In this document: piece by piece, positions 34,151 to 45,259 of the stretch | Layout: every line of letters starts with the position of its first letter | Numbering within the stretch: the stretch's first letter is position 1 | DNA from: Aphrophora alni | Lineage: Eukaryota > Arthropoda > Insecta > Hemiptera > Aphrophoridae | Length of the DNA: 64,000 bases | Direction of reading: 5' to 3' | Assembly: GCA_963513935.1 (NCBI GenBank) | Contig: OY740772.1 | Location: 12,246,098 to 12,310,097 of the forward strand | Translations under genes and position numbers: made by a program | The notes under the pieces: model-generated | Seen by the model: the letters and a program-made list of their open reading frames with translations, nothing else | The model's database searches: none | What the model was told of the DNA's origin: nothing

Positions 34151-34489
34151 GCTATATTGTGGGTAAGGAAATAAATAAACATAATGTATTATATATTTAA
34201 ACAAAACATAAAGTAGCTTCATCTGTGTTATAAACTTGTCTTAAACATATTAACTGAAATTGAGTTTTAAAAACAGAGTCAAGGTTCATTATTGTTCCCC
34301 ACAATTATTCTCGAACTGTAATTTCCTTCTACTTCTGATTCGTCACACTAGTTTAGGTGTTAATTGTCATATATCACCAAAACTTTACCAGAACCAATAT
34401 TTATAAAATAGGTCTTTTTGCAAAAACCTAATTTATTTTTTCCAATTAATAGTAAGCCAAATAATTGGTTAGTCTTTTGCTAACTTTAT

Positions 34490-34755
34490 TTATTCTTCTT
34501 GTTTAACAGTGAAAAAACTCGTGGATATAATCCCCACAAAAAGGGAAAAAAAAATAGCATAACATGGAGACTTATAGCCCTCAAATACGCTAACAGCTTA
34601 AGAATCAGGAGAGAACAAAATTTGGTCAAGAGAGATCTGATAAGAAAAATTATAGAGAAGGATCTTACTCAAGTTTAGATGAAGAAATGTGTAGATTTAG
34701 CTAGGTACCTTGGGATTGCCACACCAATACTCGCTATGTGAGCACCTGAGAAGCT
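34490..34755 (-). repeat. Family A dispersed repeat
   Basis: Minus-strand copy with 'tcttcttgtttaacagtgaa', 'tagccctcaaatacgctaac', 'ggtcaagagagatctgataa', 'tttagctaggtaccttggga' and 'ttgccacaccaatactcgct'. Confidence 0.65.
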
Positions 34756-34976
34756 TGTTAACTTTAATTTAGTATAAAAATATATTTAATTAGATAGTAA
34801 TTTCAAATCTGCCTTAACCAAAGAGTTTTCTAACTTTCCCCATGTACGTAATTGTTAGTTTTATTAGACTATATAATTGTTTAGAGGTAGGTTTATAATT
34901 ATTTATAAATATTATTTTATATCGATAAAAAGAAAAAATACATTAATTTTAATAAAACGGTTGTATAGCAATTTAC

Positions 34977-35577
34977 CACCCTCAGAAGCACATTTATAGT
35001 CAGTACAGGTTTCAATGCCGAAGTTACCTAGCTGGATTTACACATTTTTCATGTAGTCTTGGGTTAGAGCCCTCTCTTTCCTACCATCTTTAACCAAATC
35101 TTGACACTAGGTTGGTACCCTCAGTCGGGACTTATGAAATTCTATATTAAGGCAAAATTACCTTAAAACCCAAATTCACAAAAAATAAACTTTATTTGTG
35201 ACAACTGTTTTGCCATTATTAGGCAACTTCAGACAACTGAAGGTGTCTTTATTTAATATTTGTTTTCCCTGTTTTTTTACTCTCAGAGGTTCATTTATAG
35301 TCAATACAGGTTTAATAATCCCAAGGGAACATAGTTGGATTTCCACATTTTTCATGTAGTCTTGGGTTAAAGCCCTCTCTTTCCTATCAGGTCTCTCTTA
35401 ACCAACTCTTGATGCTAAGTTGGTAGTTCGTACCCTCACTTGGTACTTGGTCAAATTCCACATTAAGGCAAAAATTAACTTTAAACCAAAATTGTTGTTG
35501 ACAGTTGTTTCATCATTAGACATCTTCAAACAACTGACAGTGTCTTTATTTAATGTCTTTTCTTTCTTTTTTTTATT
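34977..35577 (+). repeat. Two tandem family A derivatives, about 300 bp each
   Basis: Two head-to-tail units begin near 34977 and 35279. Each starts with the family A head ('cattttt' then 'catgtagtcttgggttagag' or 'aaag', 'ccctctctttcctacc') but ends with a different tail: 'aaggcaaaattaccttaaaa'/'aaggcaaaaattaactttaa', 'gacaactgttttgccattat'/'gacagttgtttcatcattag', 'acttcagacaactg'/'tcttcaaacaactg'. A third, ordinary family A copy follows directly at 35578. Confidence 0.75.
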
Positions 35578-35815
35578 CACAGGGTTCATTTTGGTGAATA
35601 AGGGTTTAGCAATCCTGAGGGAAACTAGCTAAATTTACACCATTTTTCAAGCAGTCTTGGGTTAGATCCCTTTCTTTCATCTCACCTATCAGGTCTCTTA
35701 TGCTCTCTTCTGATGCTGATGCTATTAGAAATGCATATTTCTCCCTTTTTTTATAAAGCGATGATGACTCGAGAGGTTTTTTTACCATTAAATAACAAGA
35801 AAAAAATTGTAATTT
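35578..35815 (+). repeat. Family A dispersed repeat, full form
   Basis: It begins 'cacagggttcattttggtga', passes 'agcaatcctgagggaaac', 'cagtcttgggttagatccct' and 'ctgatgctgatgctattaga', and ends 'taaagcgatgatgactcgag' with 'ccattaaataacaag'. Confidence 0.65.
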
Positions 35816-37129
35816 GGCATTAACACTAAAAACGAAATGTTTAATATAGTAGCTAGAATTAAATTTTTTTTCGGTTTTAGGAGGCATATTTGAAAAAAAA
35901 AAAATTATCTAAATCGTTAGTCGATTTTAAGAAAATATAATTTTTTGGCTTTATTTTGGACAGATACTCCTAAATTTTAAGTAATTAGACCAATAGATAT
36001 CTTCCAAATACGGCCAATATATGCTCACGTACCCAAAGTGATCAAAATCGTTTCATCGGTTTAGATTGTATGCCACAGCACGGAGGGAAAGATGAACAGA
36101 CATCAATCCCAAAACCATTTTTATCCGGACCAATTTACAACATCTCAAAACGGATATTTCCAAAACTCTCCACTTTGTACTCCCAACATAAAACTTTCAA
36201 CTAATCCAAGAAAACCCATCAATTACAGAAAAAAACTCCAATCGTTATATAGCCGGCATTTGAGGGACAAAATAAATCCTCGTGATACTTCAGTTCAACA
36301 TCTTTCACCGGTTATACACAACTCAAACAAAATATTCTCCAACCTGCATTAACAAAACATAAAACGAACAATAACATAAAAAAAAAACATTGTGACGAGT
36401 CTTTATTTTTTTCTCCACTTCAAGGTTGGTATTACATCTTGCTGCTCCACACATTAGGTGTACCCCCACTACGACTCTAATGATGATGAGTCTAGTTGAG
36501 TTGGTGTAAGAAAAGAACCTAAAGAAATGTCAATAAATAGGGAATTACGGGCGACCGGATTTTTCTTGCTTTGTTATATATATTAGTGTTTTGTTGTTGT
36601 GTTTTAGAGTGTTATTTTATAAAACGTTTTTGTTAAGTATACAACAGGAATTATCTGTAGGTATGTTTGTTTCTATATTTAAGCAGTAGACATTACTTGA
36701 GTAATGATTAGTAGCCTATTCCCCAAAATGAAGCCTTTTAAAAAAAGAGAATAAATTAAAAACTGGTATTGGATTGTTTCAATTACAATTTTTAAAGAAT
36801 TTTTCCGTTTTATAAGTTAAATTTAAACACAAGTACAGTTATATATTCTCTAGTCTGTTTTACTGAAAGATTTAGGTTAATAGGCCTACCTACTTGAAGA
36901 ATGAAAAAGGGTTAATATTAATAATTTATGCTCATTTCAGACGAATAATTACATTTTATTATAAGTTATGTTTTTAATTGATTAAACCAAATAGGCTATT
37001 AGAAAAATTATACAAGGGTTATTTGTTAAAGTTCTTAGTTATAATTTTTTAAATATGTAAGTTATTTTATACATAGACTAGGTATAGTTTTAATGTTGGT
37101 ATGAAAATTGAAATGTTAATAACCAAAAC
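35816..37129. other. Non-coding stretch, nothing certain
   Basis: AT-rich. An 86-codon plus-strand frame (36092-36352) lacks family resemblance, conserved motifs or splice context, so it is not called. Confidence 0.5.
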
Positions 37130-37335
37130 CCATGTGGAAAATTGCAAGTAAAAAATATTATGATTAAGAAATAATTAGCAAAAAAAACATCATAATAATT
37201 AGGAGCTTGATTTTAATCAAAATGATAACTGAGGATCCGTACATGGCATAAGCAAAGCAAGTAGGCGCTATTTAAATATTTACATACTCTGTTCAAAGAT
37301 GGCATCCATAGTTCACTTAGAACACAAATTGTATA
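37130..37335 (+). repeat. Family C repeat fragment
   Basis: 'aattgcaagtaaaaaatatt', 'agcaaagcaagtaggcgct' and 'caaagatggcatccatagtt' correspond to 'aattgcaagtcaaaaatatt', 'agcgaagcaagtttaagtcc' and 'aaagacagcgtccataattc' of the copy at 47770-48310. Confidence 0.55.
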
Positions 37336-37495
37336 AATTTAGTGAGAAAATAGTAAGGACAGGAACGCTACATATTTAGCACCCCTACATTATCAATAAT
37401 AAAACTGTATAAGGCAAAACAATAATTAAGATAATATTTTAATGGATTATTATTCAAAACAGGAATATGTAGGACTATTTCTTCAACAGGTTAGG

Positions 37496-38123
37496 TATAG
37501 GTGTACAAATTAGAAAAGAGCCACTTGCCTGCTTGGTCCGCGCAGGTAGGGAGGGACTGGCTGAGAGATGTGTCGGTGGAGGGAACATCTTGCCTACGTA
37601 TGTTGAGCTGTCACTGTCTGGATTCAATTAGAAAACTATCCTGTTGATTTAGATTTTTTATGTATACTCTGGGGGTTTATTCCGTTTACACTTTATTATT
37701 TATTGTTATTGTGATTACTTGTGTTTTATTGTTCATTTTAGCTACATATAATTTAAAATTATACTCATGAAAAACATATGAACATAATATGTGTTCAATA
37801 TTCGTATATAGCCTATTCAAATAACATAATTGTGAATTGTAACATAAATAATTGTGTGTTTGTACACGTTGTACACAACTTCACGAGCTTGACCACGTAA
37901 AAGTCTACCTGAGGAACACGAAGACTTTGTCGTTGAAGCCATCATTTGTAACTGCAACACAGGAGCACAGACAAGGACAGTGGCACTGAAAAGCACGAAA
38001 GTCGTACAGTGACTAATCCCCGCCACCTTGCGAGTTTACTCCCCACCACCTCCCCTCTGCGTACACGAGGCAACTCCTGAGAATTGGTTCTGCGCAGGAT
38101 CTTTTCAGATTTGTACACCTATA
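37496..38123 (-). mobile_element. TIR element with transposase-like N-terminus
   Basis: The ends 'tataggtgtacaaattagaa' and, inverted, 'tataggtgtacaaatctgaa' bound 628 bp that is richer in G+C than its surroundings. The minus strand carries a 69-codon frame (37817-38026) in which SSCSSGRLLRGQAREVVYNVY stands out. I remember this kind of start (Arg-Gly/Ser-x-x-Arg...Val-x-Asn-Val) from N-termini of insect transposon proteins, but cannot name the family. The frame stops soon after. No target duplication is clear. Confidence 0.5.
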
Positions 38124-38799
38124 GTTAAATATATTTAAACATAACATAGTCTAACCTGTTGGAGACAATATCAATTTGCATACCTTACAAAGATAAACTC
38201 CTCATATGTCGTAAAATTACTAAATAGCTTATAGACAGAACTTACTAAAATAATTTAAAAAATTTGCCCGAAAGTACCATACATTTTGAAATAAAAAAAA
38301 AACATGTCCAATATAACTTTATACTTATAAACCTGCACGTTCTCTTACTCATAACTTAAAAGATACAAAATTTACCAGAATTATTATAAACCTCCTTTTA
38401 TATAGCCTACCATCATTAAATTCTTTTGTATCAATTCCTATTTTACACTGTGTGATTCACAACTAAACATTCAGGACATGTTCCACTGGTAATAATAAAG
38501 AAAAAAGTTCATATAAACATAGGTCCGAAAAAGTTTAGTTTTCCATCTATCGGCCATTTTGTATTAATAAAAAAAGTTTATAACTTTGGAAATAGATAAG
38601 CTATTGGGTTCAGATTTGGTAGACTACACATATTTGGTTGTTATGTTTTAAAAATGTACCAAAAACAAAGACTCTTATTTTGTATATTTTTAAAAATGGC
38701 GGGCTTTTAAAATATTTAACGTTGAATATCTTACAAAAAATTAATCCTTTTTCAATGACTAACACAATGCTATTAAAAAATTTTCTAATACAAATTTTG

Positions 38800-39260
38800 A
38801 AATGAAAATAAGTTTACGAGTACCATCATGGTATTTACCCAATCCCATCATACAATGCAACACAAGCAGATCTTCTAAATGTAATGCCCAAAAGTTGGTT
38901 TTTTTTAGGCTTTGTAGGAAATGTTAAATTGTATTGGTAGATCAAGGGGTCTTATCCAAGTAGGTTAAGTTTGTTTTAAATGGTTGTTACACAGGTTTTC
39001 TGAACCTCGTAATTGTGTTTGTCACTTCTGTCTTAACATCAGCTAGGGCCTACGGGCCTTGTAGAGTCTCTCTACATGTGCCTTAGCGGGTCTCAAAACT
39101 CTAAGTATGTGAAAAAACCATTCACTATCTTTGCTTGTGTTAGTAAATCAGTCAACACTGCATTACTGGATCTTGTAACTATATTAATATTCAATTTTGT
39201 AGGGAGGTCTACTGTACAATAGAGAACGTTCAATTCACTTCGGGCAGTCCTTGTTACCGA
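38800..39260 (+). repeat. Family B dispersed repeat, copy 2 (5' part)
   Basis: 'cccaatcccatcatacaatg', 'ggaaatgttaaattgtattg', 'acacaggttttctgaacctc' and 'actggatcttgtaactatat' match copy 1 and copy 4 in order. The 3' half is missing. Confidence 0.65.
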
Positions 39261-39914
39261 AAACACTTCAGCCATTAAAGCTTTTTACACTCCCGGAAGA
39301 TGTGCGTAGCAAAACTTCTTTAATTTCTAAGTCAAACACCCCTCACTTTAAAATTTTTATTTTATTAAATAAGTGTCAGACTTGAAGTTTTATTAAAGTT
39401 TCACTGTGAAAAATGATTTGATTACAATGAAAATAATAACAAAAATTACAAACAACGTGTGTGCAGTCTGAGCAAGTTAGATTATTTCACTTCCACTCTT
39501 TTAATCTTGTAGTGAATCATTGAATTGAATTTTAGTAAATTTAGCGCTAAATTGTTAAATTGATTTAGGCTAATTAAAAAAATTTTATACGATAATAAAT
39601 TTTTTGACGTTATTCAGGGTTCTTGACCCTGAAATTAGGTATAAAAGTGAGAAATAAACAATATTAAAATGTCAACCGTATTGGTTCAATACATCTGTTT
39701 TGGTGTTGAAAAACAATCCTATGGGACCATTAAGTCCAACACGATTTGTAAGGGAATATTTGGTTTAGAGGTTGGTAACATGCTATGTTGTCAATTGTAC
39801 ACATAAACCTGATTTTATTAAAATCGGAATAATGGACAAAAACAATACCTATGTTCCTTCTAAAACCATTTGTTATTATTGAATAAAATAATTCAAAAAT
39901 AATATCAACTCTGA

Positions 39915-40680
39915 ACACCTGCAGTTTCGAAAAAGTATGCACTCATTGGATACTTCGCAAAGTACAAAGAGAAGGGTTTTCTTTCGGCTCTGCAGTTCTT
40001 GCTTCATTATGACAGGAAAGACAATGAATATTTGGATAGAGTTGTGACTGGAAATGAAAGCTGGATACATCATTTTACTTCTAAAATGACAAAGGTCATG
40101 TGAATGAAGACATGCTCAATGTCCCCATCCAAAAACGTTTCGACAGGTTCCAACAGCATTAATATTGACTCATTTTTTTGTTAATCAAGGTGTAGTACAT
40201 TCTGAGTTCATACCAACAAATAATGCACTAGCTTACTGTGAAACCTTGAACAGATTAGGAAAGGTAATTAAAGACTGCCGTCATGGAAAACTGTCAAAAG
40301 ATGTTGTGCTTCTCCCTGACAATGCAACCCCTCAGTCTGCTCATGTCACAAGAGACCTCATAAGGAAGAGTGGGAACTTTTTCCGTTTAGTCCAGACCTT
40401 GCCGATTGTGATTTCCATGTGTTCGGTCCAGTGAAAGAAGCTATTACCAAACAGCGATTCAGATTGATGAAAAATTCAATAAAAGAATGGTTGTCAGAAG
40501 TTGGACACAATTTTTTAAAGGAAAAAAATTGAAAAACTTATCACTCGATATGATAGATGTCTGAACTGATATGGCAATTATGTAGAAAAGTAGATTTTTA
40601 TTTGTAGTTTCAGAATAAATAAAGATATTTTTATATAATTTTTATAACTTTTCATCTTTTAGTCTAGTGGAATTTATTTT
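39915..40680 (+). mobile_element. Decayed mariner transposase
   Basis: Frames interrupted by stops and small shifts give DRVVTGNESWIHHFTSKM (first catalytic box, aspartate changed), then GVVHSEFIPTNNALAYCETL, LSKDVVLLPDNATPQSAHVT (second box, D retained) and 'SPDLADCDFHVFGPVKEA' (final D region). Order and spacing fit mariner. The longest intact piece is the 89-codon frame at 40165-40434. Dead. Confidence 0.85.
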
Positions 40681-40689
40681 TTGACTGCC

Positions 40690-43000
40690 CATTGTAATTG
40701 TTGGTGAGGTAAATATTGACACTTCAATATTCGATCATAGTTTAGAGGATTATTTGAATTGATTGTATGCAAATGGTTTGTCTAGTTTTGTTAATAAACC
40801 TAGTAGGGAAGTTGGGAGGATATCATCTTGGCTGGACCATGTATTTGTAAAACAATTTTAAAGCTTTTCATGTAATTTGGAACACGTAGACTTTACTGAT
40901 CACATTTCTTTACATATATCTCAAAAGTTTTCTAAAAGGATAAATTTGTAAAAGCGGTTGATCATGAATTGTTACATAAAAGATTGATACAGGATTTGTT
41001 TGAAATATTGGATAACGATACCTCAGTTGATGTCTTTTTTTATTTTTTATTATGCAGAAATCAGGTATTACCCCCTTGGCTTCTCCGGATTTTTGAGCAC
41101 TTATGATTATCCTAGTCGATCTATTTTAGTTCTATGCCCCTAGTAAGTCTTAGAATCTATTTTGATAGGTTGTCGACTTCTGTAGGAGCTCCTGTTGGCC
41201 TGAATATCGTCACTCTTTTCCACTCCAGGACTTCACATTTCAAAAGTACATGTTAGTCACACAGTTTGCATTTCAAGCTTTTTAGGGTTAATCCCAAGGT
41301 GTTCAAATAGAATGTAAATTTTTGTTTTTTTAATCAAAATTTTAATAACTGTGTTGAACAATCTTTTAATTTACGAGTCAGTAATATATAAAATAGGCAT
41401 AGAAAACCACGGATTACGATGAGTTAATTAATAAAATACATTACCATACATTGGGCTGGAAACTCGCTGATTGAAGTTGTTTAAGGACGTAATATATTTC
41501 ATCTAGGATGGATTTTGAGTTTAAGTTTGCAGAAATAGAAGAATTAGATCTAGTCAATATAAATTGTAAAGTAAATAAACATTCAATTGGGCTTGACTGT
41601 ATTACAATAATTATTACCATCAAACATAAGTTAACTGTTATACTTTTAATTTGTTAATCTTCAATTAAAACTTTGACTCTTTGAAAACAGCTTTGGTTGT
41701 ACCTATTTCTAAATCTGGATAAACTTAATTTGAATAATTATAGACCAATATCGCTTAGAAATTCTGTCAAAAATCCACGAAACTTGTAGTATTAAGATGG
41801 AGGCTGTTGAATATTTTCACAATACTAAATTGTTTTCTTTGTGTCAATATGGATTTATGACTAATAAAACTACAGACATAGCTTTGGAAAGACATGTCCC
41901 TGAGAAATTGTCAATTGAAATTGTCAATTGAAAGCAGAAAACTTACATTAGGAAGAAATTTACTTTAAACTATGTAAAAGCCTTTAACCTTGTTAACAGA
42001 ATTATGTTGTTTTCTAAATTGAAATATTATGAGATTAGAAGAGTGGTTCTGAATTGGTTTTGATCGTGTTTGGAAAATAGTAAATAAGTGGTAAAAAAAT
42101 TAAGCATTCTTCTAGCATGGCAAGAAATATTAATTTTGTAATTCCACAAGGAGGTGTTCTTAGTCTCAATTTATTTTATTATTTATATAATGACTTGCTT
42201 TCATTATAATTAAATTCCAAAATTTATGTTTTTTCTGATGAAACTTCCTTGCTATGTAGTGCTAATAGTTTTGATATTTTAGAAATTTCCTAATGATTTG
42301 TTTAAAATATCAGATTAGATAACTTGTAATAAACACAAGTTAATCAAAACCAATAAATACACATGTAAGCTTGCACTCATTTAAAATGTTACATATTGCC
42401 ATTTACCTTTGTGTGTATATAGTTGTAGGTTCAAAATGTTGTGAACTCTGTAAAATATTTAAGCTTAGTTATAGATTCTGATTGAAAATGGTGTAAGAAT
42501 AATTGAGTCATAAAGTACAAAACTTAAACAAATTAGTTAAAAACTTTATTACATGAAACAACTTTTGACATCTGGATAATGGAGGATCTTTTACTTAGGA
42601 TGGTTTGAAGCAAAATTGAAATACGGCATTGTACATTGGGGTGGGTACTTTTCCGTCAATTGTTAAGCCAATTGGTCGGATTTCAAAAATTTGCTTTACA
42701 TACAGTATGCAGCCTAAGCAAATGTGAAAGCTTGTTTTCATTGTTAGTGTTTTAAAATTCTATAACTATTCTGCATTGATGTAGGTTAAAAAGTTGTCTT
42801 ATGTTTTTTAGTATTGTCAACTGGAATAGGCAGGTGCAAAATTGTAATCCTAACTCGCTTGTTACTCCACATTTAATGGAGTGAACTAGAAAGAATCTGG
42901 CATACTTCCAAGTTATAAATATATTTAATCGAAATTTATAGTTCCTGACCAAAATCTTCAATTCATTTAAAAGAAGGGTAAAAAGTCCTCAATATTTTTA
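40690..43000 (+). mobile_element. Decayed Jockey-type LINE (endonuclease and RT)
   Basis: It starts with an endonuclease remnant IVGEVNIDTSIFDHSLEDYL (consensus GDFNIDL), then 'SSWLDHVFVK', and after a heavily broken middle gives the RT block FVIPQGGVLSLNLFYYLYND and the catalytic-box remnant YVFSDETSLLC near 42133-42260. Many stops. The stretch at about 41040-41290 may be a separate insertion. It is related in type to the relic at 2440-3260 but in the opposite orientation. Confidence 0.75.
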
Positions 43001-43734
43001 CAATTAATTAATCAAATACTTTATATTAGAAGGGTTTATTCTTTTTATTTTATATTAACCTTATTGTTTTTACACTTTGTATTTTAATTGTTTTTGTGTT
43101 TTGATATAATTAATAAGGCCAAATTTTACAGTGTTTAATTAGGCCTACAGTCTATAAAAATTCGACTGATTTTTTTCTTTTCTTAATGAGCAAAATAATT
43201 AAAATATTTAATAAACATTTGTGTAAGATATATTTTTGTTTTCATATGCATGTTTTTATGCATTTATGTTGTTGTAAATATTAATTAATTGTTACTTATT
43301 AATTGGTTATTATTGATATGTGATTAATAATAATTGAGGGTTTTTTTCTCTCTTTTATTTTTTCTTGACGCAAGATATATTAAATTAGATTTTTTTTTTT
43401 TCATGCCGTTGTGGTAGATACATGATTGAGAAAATTTTGTAGATCATATTTATTTAAATAAAAGCATTTCAATTTGAATATAGTCAGAGCTATTAGACCG
43501 CCATAGCAGCTAACATATTAAAACAAGATTTACATGACTCCCGAACTTATGAGCAGGTGCAATTAGCTTCGTATCAAGTTTGATAATGATTCAATAAATG
43601 TTTTTTTTTTAATCAGATGCAAGAATAGCTATAATAATTTGTAAGAGTTTTAATATGTAAAACCAATCTATTAATCTATATCTTGACCAAATATTCATTG
43701 TATACCGTTTTTATTTTCTACATTCAAAAATCAA
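43001..43734. other. Very AT-rich non-coding stretch
   Basis: Nothing recognised; long T-rich and TA-rich runs only. Confidence 0.5.
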
Positions 43735-44830
43735 AAAGCAAGTTCATAGGTGCTATCATGGTACAGTGCTCCACCGTACAAGCAAATCTACCAAAAGTTG
43801 GTTTATTGGACCTTGTAGGAAATGTTAAATTTTAATGGGAATGGAGTATTACCTAGTAGGGTAAGTTGTTACACAGGTTTTCTGAATGTCGTATTGTGTA
43901 TTGGCTTGGCCATAGTGGGCTTTAGATGAAACAATGATTTGGGATCAGGGAGGAGTTTTAATACTTAAATATCGACTAAATTATATTTGGAAGTGTACTA
44001 ATTCAACTGTACTAACGTGTTATAACACCCAGAAGTTAGATCTTTCGCAGAACCGATCATTCACAGCTAAAGTCTCTATATAAATCAAATAGTCAATACA
44101 ACTATCTGATGAACTAACAATAATACATTCACCAACACAATTACACAGAGCATAGTCCTTACTTAAACAAAAACTTGATCAAACTAAGAAAGTGGCGGTA
44201 ATATACTATATCTCAAAATTGAAGCTCTGGTTGGAATAGCGCCACAGATCAACGCTTAATAATAAGAAAATTCATAATTGGTGCATGCATCACTAATGGA
44301 TAAGGGGTGAATTCAAGAAATTCATCACAGTATATTAAAGAGTCTCAACTTGCTTTGCTTGTGTCACAATATCTTGGCACTAATGAGGCTATATATGAAG
44401 GAGCCTTCACTTGCTGTGCTTGTGTCAGTAGCTCGGGAGTGACTGATCTCTTAACTATAAGAGTATCACATTTTCTTGGGAGGTCAGAGTTCGAAATTAC
44501 AATAGCTTTTTGTCATTGTGGAGAGGTGATGTTACATTGCATACAGAAAAAGAAATCTGCACATTTATATCTAATTTAGTATGTTAAGTTGAATAACACA
44601 TGAGGTATGGATAAAAAACTCTTTAAATAGCTACTACTTTTTTGCATTTCAATAGGGTTCTACATGAGCATACTATTTTCCCCTATATCAAATTTCATTT
44701 TCTGTCTTAATTTTCGAGGTCGCTATTGTGCTTACAACAGATGACGATGGACGGCTTATCGAAAATAACTTTTTGGTTTTTTGCAGCCAAGAAACGTGAA
44801 GCTCGGTCATAAAACAGAAGTCGAAATTTT
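43735..44830 (+). repeat. Family B dispersed repeat, copy 3 with insertion
   Basis: The 5' part is at 43735-43960 ('ggaaatgttaaattttaatg', 'acacaggttttctgaatgtc') and the 3' part at about 44330-44830 ('ggaggtcagagttcgaaatt', 'tctgcacatttatatctaat', 'gatgacgatggacggcttat', 'aagaaacgtgaagctcgg'). They are separated by about 370 bp of unrelated sequence. Confidence 0.6.
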
Positions 44831-45226
44831 TGATGATTAACTAACTTTACTTCTTTTATGGGCAAGTAAAAAAATATATAACCCACATAACACATAATTT
44901 AGTCTAATTTGTGTTTCTCTTTATATAACCGTATTAATCTGAATCAATCTAATTACCCATAGACTTTATTATGCAATAGTCTATCTGTTTCATTAGTTGT
45001 AAACGTCTTTTTTCTGTCTTAATTTCCATAGCATTATGTTACATAATATTACATATATGTGCAAATCCAATTATAGACATGGTTTTATTTTTTGCAAACT
45101 ATTGGTTTTAATTTTTTAACATAATGTTGTATAGTTTCCTAAAATGAAGTATTAATAATATACATAGGTAAATCACCTAGTTTATTTTGCCTGTCGAGCA
45201 CTCTATGAATATCCTACTAGATTACT

Positions 45227-45256
45227 GGTTTCGGCGGATCAAACCACCATCTTCAG
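45227..45256 (-). other. CTGAAGATGG...GAAAC motif with 5-bp stem
   Basis: On the minus strand the core CTGAAGATGGTGG is followed by TTTGAT and CCGCCGAAACC; GGTGG pairs with CCGCC. The pattern recurs in the foldback elements. No host element is delimited here. See findings for the hammerhead comparison. Confidence 0.5.
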
Positions 45257-45259
45257 GTC

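Noticed and set aside
36092..36352. 86-codon plus-strand frame
   Set aside because: Looks like chance; no family resemblance or neighbours to support it.
41040..41290. A separate LINE tail inserted in the 40.7-43 kb relic
   Set aside because: The minus strand hints at a retroelement C-terminus, but I could not place any motif firmly.
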